The notes: generated from the sequence alone by a model not told the origin. A stretch of 64,000 nucleotides of DNA from Prorocentrum cordatum (GCA_963575745.1 CAUYUJ010004322.1:1-64000); one strand, 5' to 3'; numbered from the stretch's first letter, positions 19,599-29,314 are shown. Numbers and translations are program-made.

Positions 19599-22500
19599 AT
19601 GCCTGGAGGAGAACAGGACGAAGAAGAGGAAGGTCGGAGAGGCGGCCGAGACAGGGATCCGCCGCCCGGATATGACGGCAACAAGCCGGAGAACACCTAC
19701 AAGCAGTGGAAGAAGGAGCTGAAGCTGTGGAGTACCACGACGGACGTCCCGAAGGTGAAGTGGGGCGCCAAGCTGTCTCGGCAGCTAAGCGGCAGTGCGA
19801 AGGAAGCGATCGCCGACCTGGAGGTCGACGAGATCATCGGCGAAGGAGGCCTTGAGCGCATCGTGCAGGTCCTTGACGACGCGTACGAGCCGTACCTAGA
19901 GCAGACGATGCCGAGGGCCTTCGAGAAGGCAGTGTACACATCGCAGCGGGAGAAAGGGCAGTCAATGCTGGAGTATACTCTCGCTGCCGTGGCAAGGTTC
20001 AATGAGCTGAAGCGTGAAGGAGTTCAGTTGCCAGCAGAAGCCCGGGGCTACATCGTGATGAGGCACGCGAAGCTCGGCGACAAAGGCGAGGACATGATAA
20101 AGACGTGGACGGCTGGCAGCTTCAGAGAGGACGAGGTGATCAAGGCGTTGCGACGCTTGGACAAAGTAACCACAGATCGTGGAGATCGGCAGTTCTTCGG
20201 CGAAGACGAGAACACGGAAGTGGGCGAGTCCGAGAGCTTCCCGACGATGAATGAGGACGACGACCCAGATGACGAGGAGTACGTGTACGTCTTCGAGGAT
20301 GACCTGTGGGAGGTGCATGAGGAGGCCGACGTCACGACGGCGCTGGCCTCATGCCAGGCGGTGCGGGCCTCTCTGCGTGATGAGAAGAATCGTCGTGGGT
20401 TCCACAAAGGTGGCAAGGGCAGCGGGAAGGGCAAGGGCGGAGGTTATCCTTCGCCGCCAGTGGCGCGCTTCGGCGCCAGCACGAAGTACATGGACGGCCA
20501 GGGGCGCAGGGTCAAGGTGCACATCGACGTGATCAAGCTGCGCACGAAGTGTGCGAGGTGTGGCCAGGTTGGCCACTGGGCAAAGGAGTGCACGAACCCG
20601 CCTGACGCCGGAGGGACAGCCAACGCGGGGAAGCATAAGACCGGCTTTTTCGTCGGCGCGACGACGGCTTGCGAGAATGCAGGCCTGGACAGCGAGGGAG
20701 AATACCTCGAGTGTGAGTCTAAGTGCAGGCACCACATCCATCATCATCGAGACTCTGCAGCCTCCAGCAAGCCTCATGGGGCCCAAGTTCGGGATCTTCG
20801 TGGAGGCCGGCCAGAGCTGGTATACGCGCTGGGAGTTCCTGGAAGTGAAGGTGACGTGGATCTTGGGTGCCTGTCTAGGGTTCAGAGGAAGTTCGAGCGA
20901 GGTCCTCAGCAGGGCCGGGAGTCTCGGAATGCACGAGAAGCTGAGGATGGGGATGCAGAACCGTGGTGTGGGCTATCTCTTGGGGACGGAGAGGCACTGG
21001 TGGACACCGCGGCCCAATCGGGCCTGATTGGAACTGCAGCTCTTCAGCAACTCGCTAGTGCTCTACGGGAACGGGGACTAAAGTTCAAGTGGGTCAACAA
21101 GCCAGCCCGAGCTCAAGGTGTAGGTGGAAAAGCTCAAACGATAGGAGTCGTGGTCACGCCGTTCGGGATCGGAGGTGCTCATGGGCTTCTGGAGCTCACC
21201 GTCGTTGAGGGGAATGTTCCAATGTTGCTGCCAGTAAAGACTCTTAAGAAGTTCAAAGCCCTGGTAGACCTGGACGAAATGGAGCTAGTCCTTAGGAGGG
21301 CGGGCTCTGAAGTACCCATGAGGGAGGTCGACACGGGGCATGTGGCAGTCTCGGTGGTAGAGTTCAGAAGCGAAGGTTGGAAGGTCCCGGATGGGGCTCA
21401 TGGACATCAAGACGAGGAATTTCGGTGCTGCAGCCATTTGAGTCAGGCGAGCGATTCTGCCTCAGCGGCAAGTTATGTTCTCGACAGTTCCATATCTGAG
21501 GGAGGTTCAGACCGCTCTCGACCTGGCCCGGACCCCGCGCCGGCAGGGATGGGTCCGCCTCGCGGCAAGCTTGGTGCTCTTGGCGTCTGTGCGGCCGCTT
21601 GTGGGCATCTTCTCCATCATCCGTGGGGGAATCAAATACGGGTGGGACAGCTCGGAGGACGAGGAGGAGCTGTTCAAGGTCTCGAACTACCTCGGTCAGA
21701 AGCCTCGCCACGACCAGGTGGAGCTGACGGCTGTGAAGCCGTCGCAGAAGGGACCAGTGTACTACCCGGAGTGGAAGACCGTGTAATGTCTGTGCGCGGA
21801 CGACTTGGACAAGAGCAAGTTCAAGGTGGCCAGGAGGTGCGTGGTGATGGAGGACGACGAGCTGCAGAACTACGGGAAGTTCTACCACCGGTGCGGCCAG
21901 AACGTATGCAAGTTCCACCAATGGGAGGTTCTGCCGTCAGTACGGAAGCACTGGCAGTGGCTTCTGGGTTACGAGCTGAAGCCGACGACGGGCCAGTTCG
22001 AGAAGAAGGCGGACAAGTGCGACCACCCGATTGCGAAGCTGAAGGGCATGGGCGGAGTCACGGCAGCGATCCAGTGCACGCAGTGTGGAGGTCGGTGGGA
22101 GAAGGGACCGAGAGCGCACATGATCCTGTCCAGGGAAAAGGCACTCACGATGTACCGACTGGGAGTCGAGACAATGGAGGAGGTTTTCGGGGAGGTCAAC
22201 CCGAAGTCGACCAGGCCCAAGGTCCCAAAGCCATCGAGAAGTACAGCTGCATCCAGTCAAGGGGGCGAACCCAAGGCGGAGGAGATTCCCGTACCGCTGG
22301 ATCGAAAGAAACGTACGAGGCACCCCGACCGCATGGAGTACGAGGGCAGCGGCTGGTGGTCCGGGGAGGACGATCAGTAGAGATCGGGTCCCCAGGTGAT
22401 GGCAGGCTGAGAACGTGGAGCTACTTCGGGGAGACGAACTGCGCGGGGCTCCCTGGAGATGGCGCGGTCGTGGTCAGCGGAGAGACGCAGCTTAAGTCAG

Positions 22501-25500
22501 CCAAGAAACTCCATCATGATCGGGTGGTATCGATAGGCTCCCTGTGGTGGCAGCTGCAAGGCAACGAGTTCGTGGAACAGCAGGGGGAGATCCCAGATGT
22601 ACTGGACGAGAAGGTGATCATGCTGAACTGGGAGCTGGAGGATAACTTCACGTTTCTGGACGAGCAGAAGCAGGACATTCCCCACAAGGTGTTGAACGAT
22701 CTGAGAAGGGTCCAGGGCATCGAGGTGGCTGAGATGTACTCCATGCCCAGGGTCTCGGAGGCCCTGAGGAAGAGGCATGAGGGAGGGGGAATCGCTTATG
22801 ACCTCAAGCTGGGCTGGAACTTTGACCGGGCCCAGGACCGAGCGTCGTGCCTGGCTGACATTCGCATGAGGGACCCTGACCTGACCGTGGGAACGCCGCC
22901 GTGTGGACCGGTAAGTGCGCTCATGGAGTGGAACTACCAACGCATGGACCCCAAGAAGGCCAGGGCACACCTCAGCAGCGGGCTCAACCACCTGAGGTTC
23001 ACGGTGAAGGTCCTGACGGAGAGACACCAGAGAGGACGGTACTTCCTTTTCGAGCATCCACGGACGGCCAAGAGCTTCAAGGAGCCGGAGCTGATCGCTC
23101 TCATGAAGCTGGAGGGAGTCTGCGTGGTCTTCGCTGACCAATGCAGGTTCGGCTTGAAGGGGCAGTCTGACAAGTATTGGAAGAAACCGACGGCATTCGT
23201 CACTAACTCGCCGTACATCGCTGCGGAACTCGAGAAGAGATGCAGGGGAGATCACGAGCACGAGATCCTCATCAACGGAAAAGCCCACTACGCCGAGCGG
23301 TACCCGATCGGCCTGTGCAATGCCATCGCGAAGGGACTAAGTCGACAACTTCGTGAAGATCAGGAAAGGGCCCACGGTGGGGTGGAGGTGTTCGGCGCCG
23401 AGGACGAGATCGGCGAAGGCGAGGAGGAGGATCCGTTTGGCGACGATGAGGACCAAGAGGCGCCCGAGGAGGATCCGCCAGAGGAGGACGAGGAGGTACG
23501 GCTGCCAGAGCCCAACGAGACCGAGAAGAAGCTGATCAGAGAGTTGCACGAGAAATGGGTGCACCCGAGCAAGGCAGACTTTTGTCGGGCCCTGCGGCTA
23601 GGAAGGGTGAGACCTCATCTGGTCAGGTGGGCCAAGACTCAGTTCGAGTGCGACGTGTGCAAGGCACGAACCCGCCCTAAGCCCAGGAGGGTCGGGGCCA
23701 TTCCGAAGTCCTACCGCATGAATCACGTGGTGGGAATCGACCTGATCTTTGTCAAGGAGGGCAACCGCGAGAACGTGCCGTATCTGAACGTGACAGACTG
23801 GGGCACTCACTACTCCATGTTCCAGAGGGTGCCAAAGGGAAAGAAGTCTCCGTGGAACGTATGGCTTGCATTTTGCCGAAGCTGGCTACGGGTGTTTGGT
23901 CCCCCGGAGATTTTGGTGGTGGACGAGGGCAAGGAGTTCATGGGCACATTCGCTGATCGAGCCGCGGAGGAGGGATGCTTGGTCTCGACCATTGATGCGA
24001 GAGCTCCATGGAAGAATGCCAAGACCGAGCGAGCTGGGGGCCACTTCAAGGCGATCTACTCGAAGGCGTGCGAGCTGGAGCCTCCTGAGAATCGCAAGGA
24101 CGCCGAGGCACTCATCCTCGCGTGCGAAGCCGCGAAGAACAGGTTCGTGAATCGCTCAGGGGTCACGCCAGTACAGCGGGTGCTCGGCCAGCTACCCCGA
24201 CTACCTGGAAGTCTTCTATCGGATGACAGCATGGACGCACGGTTGCTCACCCAGGATCCAGACACGGAGATACAGCGGGGACATCGGCTTCGCCTTGCTG
24301 CACATCGGGCCATGATGGAAGTGGACACCCACAGCTCCATCAAGAGGGTGCTGTCCAGCGGACCACGTCCCAGAGTGCAGGTACAGGCCGGTGACTGGGT
24401 TCGGGTGTGGAGGAAGTTTACCAAGGACGTGGGTGATAAGTGGTGCCCGGATTACAAGAAGGAGAGGTGGGTAGGCCCGTGCGTGGTGCTGATGGTGAAG
24501 GACGGATCGGTCTGGGTGAACCACAAGGGCGAGCTCTGGCAGCGTGGACTGGAGCAGGTCAGATTGGCGACCAGCGACGAGTGCAGGGGTGGAGAGCTGC
24601 TGAGTTCCCACTATGATGATCTACGGGAGCAGCTGGGCAGACGCGGGAGGCGACAGGGCTTCCACAACATTGCTGCCGAAGGGCCACCCCCTGAGTGGGC
24701 GTGGGACGGGGACCGCGAGTTTCATGTGCCTGCCGAACCAGATCCAAGAGACCGCCAGCGGTCACGAGAGGAGACGCGATCGCCAGTACCTGAGCCCGAG
24801 CCGCCTCTCCCACGCGAGGCAGCACCCGCAGAGCGTGAAGCCGTTGACGAACCAGGAGGTGGTCCAGTACAGGAGGACCTACCTGAAGATGCCAGGAGTG
24901 CTGGGGCACAGCAACGCGAGGAAGAGCAGGACGTGGACCAGGAGATGCGAGAAGGTCTGGAGAAGGAGATCAACGAGGCCTTGCAGAATCCAGAGCCGTT
25001 CGAGCGCAATGTGAGGCATAAGGCCAAGGAGATCGAAGAGGACGAGAAGCTCCTGCAGCAGGCTATCGCCAAGAGCGTCGAGGAGGTGCCAGACACGCCG
25101 GGGATGGAGTTCGAAGTAACTGGACTCAGGCAGGGACTGGTTCGCAAGCTCGAGGAGGAAGCCCAAGGAGGGCCTGAAGTCACCAGGAGGCGGATCGAGG
25201 TGGCGATCCAGCGAGCGGTAGAGCAGAACGAGCGGATGGACCTCGGACATCGGGCCACCGGCGCTGGGAACCAGACGGGGCTGGTGAGTGAAGAATGGAT
25301 GCAGGAGCTGGAGGAGGACATCTACTTCATCCAAGAATGTGGCAAGTACCTGGGCGAAGACACGTATTTCACCAAGAAGCGTGGAGGTGACGAGGTGCAG
25401 GAGCGGCACATTCCCAAGGAGGAGTGGCCCGAGTGGAGCAAGTCCGACGCAAACGAGTGGGAGGGAGTTCTGTCCACAGGTGGAGTACGGGTGCTGGGCC

Positions 25501-27230
25501 CTGAAGAGAGCCACAAGGTAAGGGCAGCTTTGAAGCGTCAGGGGAAGGAAGACCGCATAATCCCGTCGAGGATGGTCAGGAGGAAAAAGCCGTCCGAGGT
25601 GGTGGGCAAGCCTGCGGACTACAAGAGCAGGTGGTGCGTTCGTGGAGACCAAGACCCCGACTTCCTATCGCTGGTACGGTCCGCTCCGACGGTCACCGCA
25701 AGCTCACTGGTGATGGTGCTCCAGTTAGCGGCCTCAAACAAGTGGAAGGCCACGATCGGGGATCTGTGGAAGGCATTCATGCAGTCAGACAAGCTGGTCA
25801 GAGAGAACGGGAAGCTGTACGCGGAGCAGCCCAAGGCTGGGCTTCCTAACATGGAGCCTGGGCAGTTGATCGAGTTGGTGTCCGGAGTGTACGGCCTCGG
25901 GGATGCACCGTTGCACTTCAGGAAGGGCTTGAAGCGGGACCTCGTGAGCTTAGGCTATCGTCAGAGCACCCTGGACCCCACGGTGTTCATGCTGTTCCCC
26001 AAGGATACTCCAATACAACCTCTGGTACGACTGGCTGACCTTGGCGGAGGTCGAGGAGTCGGAGGGCCTGGGATTCAGGCACGCCCGGACGTCGAGGGGA
26101 TCGTAGTAGTGGAGGTGGACGACATCTTTGACGTGGGAGGGCCACGACACCAGGAGCAGATGAGCAAGCTACGTGCGCAGCGACGGTTTGGTAAAGTCAA
26201 GTCCCTGATGGACGAGAAGGAGGGAGCTATGTTCAACGGACGCCACTACAAACAGGACGAGGAGTTCAACTTCCACGTGACCATGCGCAAGTTCATCGAA
26301 GAAAGGCTGTCCCCAATTCATCTTGGAAAGGGACGTGGGCCACAAGATGCGTGCTCGACAGGGGAGTGCAGTCAGGCTCGGGCGGTGTTGGGCTCGCTGA
26401 ACTGGCTCACGCGAGAGCTACGTGCAGATGGGAGTGGGAGGTGCAGTCTGTTGCAGCAGGCGCTGAGCAAGTTGACCTACGAAGACGCCAAGGAGATCAA
26501 CCAGCTGGTGAAGCATATGAAGGAGACCTCTGAGCTAGGGATCACGGTGTGGTCTATTCCCTTTGAAGAGCTCCAGTGGCTATCAGTCTCCGACGCGAGC
26601 CTACAGAACAGCAGCGAAGGAGGGTCACAAGGTGCGTATGCTATTCTGGCCACGACGAGGGAGATCAGCAAGGGCAAACGGCAGCGGGCTAGTCTGCTGG
26701 CATGGCGGAGCTCGAGGATGAACCGAGTGGTGGACTCGACCCTGCACGCAGAGACGCTTTCACTCAACACGGGAGTTGCCGAGCTGGGATGGATGGTCAC
26801 CCTGTGCCATGAGTTCGCGTTCTCCCAGTTCCGGCTTGATGAATGGGAGCGGTGGTGCGAACATCGCCGACTATTGTCATTGGCGGGACGCAACGAAGAG
26901 AACAAGGGGGCGGAGTTCCTGCGCAAGGGACTGTGCGTCGTGGACGCCAAGTCGCTGTACGACTACCTGCAGAGAGAGACGACAGGAGGTCGAGATCGGA
27001 AGTGTGCCACGCAGATCCAGATTATTCGGCAGGCCATGAACGCGTTGGGTTGCGACATCAGGTGGGTGGATCACCCGGCCATGCTCGTGGACGGCATGAC
27101 CAAACGGAGGGCGAAGTTGGACCTGATGGTAGAACTGTTCAAGAATGGGACGTTCTGTATTGCCGACGAGAGCAGCACCATGGAGATGCATCGAGAAAGG
27201 AGTGCTGCCGGCCAATGGCCACAACGGTGA
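19599..27230 (+). CDS. Copia gag-pol polyprotein with embedded methyltransferase-like domain (2543 aa)
   Basis: The ATG at 19599 is 112 nt after the 5' LTR. Order along the protein: gag helical region (about 25-220); acidic linker; zinc knuckle CARCGQVGHWAKEC (about 317-330); retropepsin-like protease with DTAAQSG (about 468) and a LLPVKTLKKFKALVDL tail; a stretch (about 598-930) that looks out of frame (see separate entry); methyltransferase-like domain with YDLKLGWNFD, GTPPCGPVSALM (about 1097-1108), FEHPRT (about 1152), DQCRFG (about 1180) and YPIGLCNAIA; integrase HHCC (LHEKWVH about 1316, CDVC) and D-D-E (VGIDLIF, VVDEGKEF, NAKTERAGG); Copia RT (GDLWKAFMQS about 2052, VEVDDIF about 2172); RNase H (SVSDAS, LHAETLSL, VVDAKSLYD). 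It makes the virus-like particle and copies and integrates the element. Protease DTA instead of DTG and V-D-D context in RT are deviations but plausible. The frame is open end to end. Confidence 0.93.
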   Translation: MPGGEQDEEEEGRRGGRDRDPPPGYDGNKPENTYKQWKKELKLWSTTTDVPKVKWGAKLSRQLSGSAKEAIADLEVDEIIGEGGLERIVQVLDDAYEPYLEQTMPRAFEKAVYTSQREKGQSMLEYTLAAVARFNELKREGVQLPAEARGYIVMRHAKLGDKGEDMIKTWTAGSFREDEVIKALRRLDKVTTDRGDRQFFGEDENTEVGESESFPTMNEDDDPDDEEYVYVFEDDLWEVHEEADVTTALASCQAVRASLRDEKNRRGFHKGGKGSGKGKGGGYPSPPVARFGASTKYMDGQGRRVKVHIDVIKLRTKCARCGQVGHWAKECTNPPDAGGTANAGKHKTGFFVGATTACENAGLDSEGEYLECESKCRHHIHHHRDSAASSKPHGAQVRDLRGGRPELVYALGVPGSEGDVDLGCLSRVQRKFERGPQQGRESRNAREAEDGDAEPWCGLSLGDGEALVDTAAQSGLIGTAALQQLASALRERGLKFKWVNKPARAQGVGGKAQTIGVVVTPFGIGGAHGLLELTVVEGNVPMLLPVKTLKKFKALVDLDEMELVLRRAGSEVPMREVDTGHVAVSVVEFRSEGWKVPDGAHGHQDEEFRCCSHLSQASDSASAASYVLDSSISEGGSDRSRPGPDPAPAGMGPPRGKLGALGVCAAACGHLLHHPWGNQIRVGQLGGRGGAVQGLELPRSEASPRPGGADGCEAVAEGTSVLPGVEDRVMSVRGRLGQEQVQGGQEVRGDGGRRAAELREVLPPVRPERMQVPPMGGSAVSTEALAVASGLRAEADDGPVREEGGQVRPPDCEAEGHGRSHGSDPVHAVWRSVGEGTESAHDPVQGKGTHDVPTGSRDNGGGFRGGQPEVDQAQGPKAIEKYSCIQSRGRTQGGGDSRTAGSKETYEAPRPHGVRGQRLVVRGGRSVEIGSPGDGRLRTWSYFGETNCAGLPGDGAVVVSGETQLKSAKKLHHDRVVSIGSLWWQLQGNEFVEQQGEIPDVLDEKVIMLNWELEDNFTFLDEQKQDIPHKVLNDLRRVQGIEVAEMYSMPRVSEALRKRHEGGGIAYDLKLGWNFDRAQDRASCLADIRMRDPDLTVGTPPCGPVSALMEWNYQRMDPKKARAHLSSGLNHLRFTVKVLTERHQRGRYFLFEHPRTAKSFKEPELIALMKLEGVCVVFADQCRFGLKGQSDKYWKKPTAFVTNSPYIAAELEKRCRGDHEHEILINGKAHYAERYPIGLCNAIAKGLSRQLREDQERAHGGVEVFGAEDEIGEGEEEDPFGDDEDQEAPEEDPPEEDEEVRLPEPNETEKKLIRELHEKWVHPSKADFCRALRLGRVRPHLVRWAKTQFECDVCKARTRPKPRRVGAIPKSYRMNHVVGIDLIFVKEGNRENVPYLNVTDWGTHYSMFQRVPKGKKSPWNVWLAFCRSWLRVFGPPEILVVDEGKEFMGTFADRAAEEGCLVSTIDARAPWKNAKTERAGGHFKAIYSKACELEPPENRKDAEALILACEAAKNRFVNRSGVTPVQRVLGQLPRLPGSLLSDDSMDARLLTQDPDTEIQRGHRLRLAAHRAMMEVDTHSSIKRVLSSGPRPRVQVQAGDWVRVWRKFTKDVGDKWCPDYKKERWVGPCVVLMVKDGSVWVNHKGELWQRGLEQVRLATSDECRGGELLSSHYDDLREQLGRRGRRQGFHNIAAEGPPPEWAWDGDREFHVPAEPDPRDRQRSREETRSPVPEPEPPLPREAAPAEREAVDEPGGGPVQEDLPEDARSAGAQQREEEQDVDQEMREGLEKEINEALQNPEPFERNVRHKAKEIEEDEKLLQQAIAKSVEEVPDTPGMEFEVTGLRQGLVRKLEEEAQGGPEVTRRRIEVAIQRAVEQNERMDLGHRATGAGNQTGLVSEEWMQELEEDIYFIQECGKYLGEDTYFTKKRGGDEVQERHIPKEEWPEWSKSDANEWEGVLSTGGVRVLGPEESHKVRAALKRQGKEDRIIPSRMVRRKKPSEVVGKPADYKSRWCVRGDQDPDFLSLVRSAPTVTASSLVMVLQLAASNKWKATIGDLWKAFMQSDKLVRENGKLYAEQPKAGLPNMEPGQLIELVSGVYGLGDAPLHFRKGLKRDLVSLGYRQSTLDPTVFMLFPKDTPIQPLVRLADLGGGRGVGGPGIQARPDVEGIVVVEVDDIFDVGGPRHQEQMSKLRAQRRFGKVKSLMDEKEGAMFNGRHYKQDEEFNFHVTMRKFIEERLSPIHLGKGRGPQDACSTGECSQARAVLGSLNWLTRELRADGSGRCSLLQQALSKLTYEDAKEINQLVKHMKETSELGITVWSIPFEELQWLSVSDASLQNSSEGGSQGAYAILATTREISKGKRQRASLLAWRSSRMNRVVDSTLHAETLSLNTGVAELGWMVTLCHEFAFSQFRLDEWERWCEHRRLLSLAGRNEENKGAEFLRKGLCVVDAKSLYDYLQRETTGGRDRKCATQIQIIRQAMNALGCDIRWVDHPAMLVDGMTKRRAKLDLMVELFKNGTFCIADESSTMEMHRERSAAGQWPQR
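21391..22380 (+). other. Protein-like segment in the +1 frame of the Copia polyprotein
   Basis: In the frame of 21391 the translation is protein-like while the main frame reads Gly/Arg/Gln-rich nonsense. Its features are: a hydrophobic stretch (WVRLAASLVLLASVRPLVG, about 21544-21600), an acidic DSSEDEEE, and a zinc-ribbon-like set of Cys/His (HRCGQNVCKFH near 21890; KCDHP near 22015; QCTQCGGRW near 22075). Two stops interrupt it (TGA 21439-21441, TAA 21784-21786) and it ends at TAG 22378-22380. The likeliest reading is that compensating frameshifts around 21390 and 22390 moved an inter-domain region out of frame while the GC-rich main frame stayed open by chance. A separate overlapping ORF of 191 aa (21805-22380, non-ATG start) is the alternative. 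Confidence 0.6.
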
Positions 27231-27297
27231 GTGAGGTGCGCTGCTTTGCCACTTTCAGGCGTGCGTGTGTTGATTCAGTGCAGTGAATATACAGGCT

Positions 27298-27311
27298 GAA
27301 GGGAACAGAGA
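27298..27311 (+). other. Possible polypurine tract
   Basis: GAAGGGAACAGAGA lies 11 nt before the 3' LTR. It is the only purine run in the 92 nt between the polyprotein stop and the LTR, so it is the best candidate primer for plus-strand synthesis, though it does not abut the LTR. Confidence 0.45.
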
Positions 27312-27322
27312 TTTTCGGGAGC

Positions 27323-27606
27323 TGTGTTTGCATAGTGCATCCTATGCCTTAGCGCTTCCCTTCAGCCCCAGGGATCTGTTCACTTTCCCGCCCCGCTGCA
27401 GCCATATCCTGCTCGGGCTGGCTTACCCCGTTTCCCCTCTCTTTTCCCAACACCAGACATACCAGTATCTTCCCTTCCTTTCCCACCTACCGACGCTCAC
27501 TTGGAGCGTCTGTTATACAGTGCTGCGCCAGTGCCGACGCTTGACGTGATCGAGGGAGGCGCGTGGCAACGTGAAAGAGCAGAGAGCATCATTGTTGCCA
27601 CTCACA
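27323..27606 (+). repeat. 3' LTR (284 bp)
   Basis: Begins TGTGTTTGCATAGTGC and ends GCCACTCACA. Near-identical to 19203-19486 and followed at once by the GAGTG target duplicate. Confidence 0.97.
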
Positions 27607-27611
27607 GAGTG

Positions 27612-28020
27612 AGATCGATAGTGAGATCGATTGAGTCAGATCACCCGAAGGGTGGTCGTATAGGTATTTATTCTTCGGGTCCGCGTGGAGGGGCAGGGCA
27701 GGAGCAGGAGGAGGAGGAGCAGGAGGAGGAGGAGGCGGAGGAGGAGGCGGAAGAGGAGGAGGAGGGGGAGGAGGAGGGAGGAGGAGGACGAAGAGGAGGA
27801 GGATGACGAGGAGGGGGAGGAGGAGGACGACGAGGAGGACGAGAGGAGACGACGAGAGGAGGAGGATGAGGATGAGGATGAGGATGAGGATGAGGATGAT
27901 GAGGAGGAGGAGGAGGAGGAGGAGAGGAGGAGGAGGAGAGGAGGAAGGAGGAGGAGGAGGAGGAGGGAGGATGAGGAGGAGGAGGAGGAGGAGGAGGAGG
28001 AAAAAGAGGGCAGGGCAGGG
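27612..28020. repeat. Satellite remnant then purine (GGA)n/(GAT)n microsatellite
   Basis: Two units of the 12-mer satellite end near 27640. From about 27690 to 28010 the + strand is almost pure G/A (GGAGGAGGA, GATGAGGATGAG), giving Glu/Arg- or Gly-rich translations that are artefacts. Confidence 0.92.
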
Positions 28021-28353
28021 CATTCCAGCCGAGCCAGGAGTTTTCCAGGCGCCAGGGAGGTAGCGCCGCGCGGGACGACCGAAGGCGCCCGCCTGGGAAC
28101 GCAGAGGCTCCAGGCCGATCTCGGGTCGTCCTCTGAGGGTGCGAGCACCCCGCGCGGGAGTGCTCGGGGCGCCGTGAGGTCAGGCAGCCTCGGGAGGCGA
28201 ACCGCTCACTCCGGAGCCCTCCACCGCGGGGCGTTTCCCAGGGCTCCCTGGAACGGCCGCGGGGCCCCGTAGCATGGCGCCAGCATCGCAGAGCGGATTT
28301 CATGCGGAACACGGCAGGGTGGGCCCAGAGTGTCCTGGAGAATTTCGTTCCCG
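28021..28353. other. No gene seen
   Basis: GC-rich DNA with no protein-like frame and no obvious repeat, leading into the palindrome. Confidence 0.45.
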
Positions 28354-28503
28354 GGGGGCCACATGCGAACCCTACCCCTACCCCCCACGATTTCTGAGGG
28401 GGAGGGTGGGGTTCACCTCGTTCGGGAGCTCTCGAACGAAGTGAACCCCACCCTCCCCCTCAGAAATCGTGGGGGGTAGTGGTAGGGTTCGCATGTGGCC
28501 CCC
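28354..28503. repeat. 150-bp near-perfect palindrome
   Basis: Left arm starts GGGGGCCACATGCGAACCC and right arm ends with its complement. The symmetry centre is GAGCTC at 28426-28431. By base-by-base check I find about three mismatches in 75 pairs and no loop. Such a structure can extrude a cruciform or give a long hairpin RNA. No coding role is evident. Confidence 0.93.
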
Positions 28504-29314
28504 TAGTTCCCGATTTCGAGGTGAATTTCGTGCGGATTTTTTTGGGGGGGCCGGGAGCGAAGACCCAAGAAGAACCCACGCGAAATTCACGTCGTTTGTC
28601 GCTCGCCGTTTCGGGCAAGATCCACGCAGAAATCCGCGCAGAGATCCGCTGCAGCTCGTCTGCACGGCCGGTGCAATGATCTGTAAGATTGTTTGGGCTC
28701 TCAGAAGTTCCTGAGCTAGTTATTCGTGTCAGTTTTCTTTTTGATGCCCCGCCCCAGTCGGACTGCAGTGTTCGTAGCGAGCAGGTGCAGACTGGAGAAC
28801 GGGCAACTGCAGATGGGAACGAACGCGAGCGGAGAGGAGGCAAGCGCGAACAGGGAGGGATACCATGGCTTCTCTGAGGAGGGTGGGTTGGGCAGGACGA
28901 GAAAGGAGTGGAGGAGGAGGAGGAGGTGGGAAGGGAAGGGCCCTCCCTGCCCCTCCGTCCTCCTCTTTTCTTCTCCTGCCCCTCTTCCCTCCCTCTTGCC
29001 TCCCTCTTGCCTCCTCTCTCCTGCCTCTTCTCTCCTGCCTCCTACCTCCCCTGTCCCCCTCTCCTGCCCCCCCCCCTCCCTCTCCTCTCCTACCTCCTTG
29101 CCTCCCCTCTCGTGCCTGCTCTCTCGTCCCTCCTGCCCTCTCCCCTCGGTCCGCCTGCCTCATCCCTGCTTGTCGCCGTCGACAGCGTACGTGCTGTTTG
29201 CCTTCGCGTCCCACGCGCAGTGTACAGCAGTGGCTATGCTGCCATGTCCTGTCCTGTCACCAGTGTTAGCCAGCGTGGACCCCAAACTATGGGTCTCTAG
29301 CACAAGAGGTTGTG
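28504..29314. other. No gene; pyrimidine-rich (CCTCT)n tract
   Basis: 28504-28900 is non-repetitive without a protein-like frame. About 28950-29170 is C/T-rich on the + strand (CTCCTGCC, CCTCCCTC). Ser/Pro/Leu-rich translations are compositional. Confidence 0.55.

Larger units (their letters stand above)
19203..27606 (+). mobile_element. Complete Ty1/Copia-type LTR retrotransposon, 8404 bp
   Basis: Two 284-bp LTRs with TG...CA ends, a 5-bp target duplication, a primer-binding site one base inside the 5' LTR and one long polyprotein frame in the Copia order gag - protease - integrase - RT - RNase H define it. An extra domain with methyltransferase-like motifs lies between protease and integrase. 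The LTRs differ at only two positions (19314 A versus 27434 C, and 19480 G versus 27600 A), about 99.3% identity, so insertion was recent. The insertion site is a satellite array. Confidence 0.97.
19198..27611 (+). repeat. 5-bp target-site duplication GAGTG flanking the Copia element
   Basis: GAGTG occurs at 19198-19202, directly before the 5' LTR, and at 27607-27611, directly after the 3' LTR. Removing the element rejoins the satellite unit GTTGAGTGAGATCGATAG seen elsewhere in the array (for example near 18474). Confidence 0.95.
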
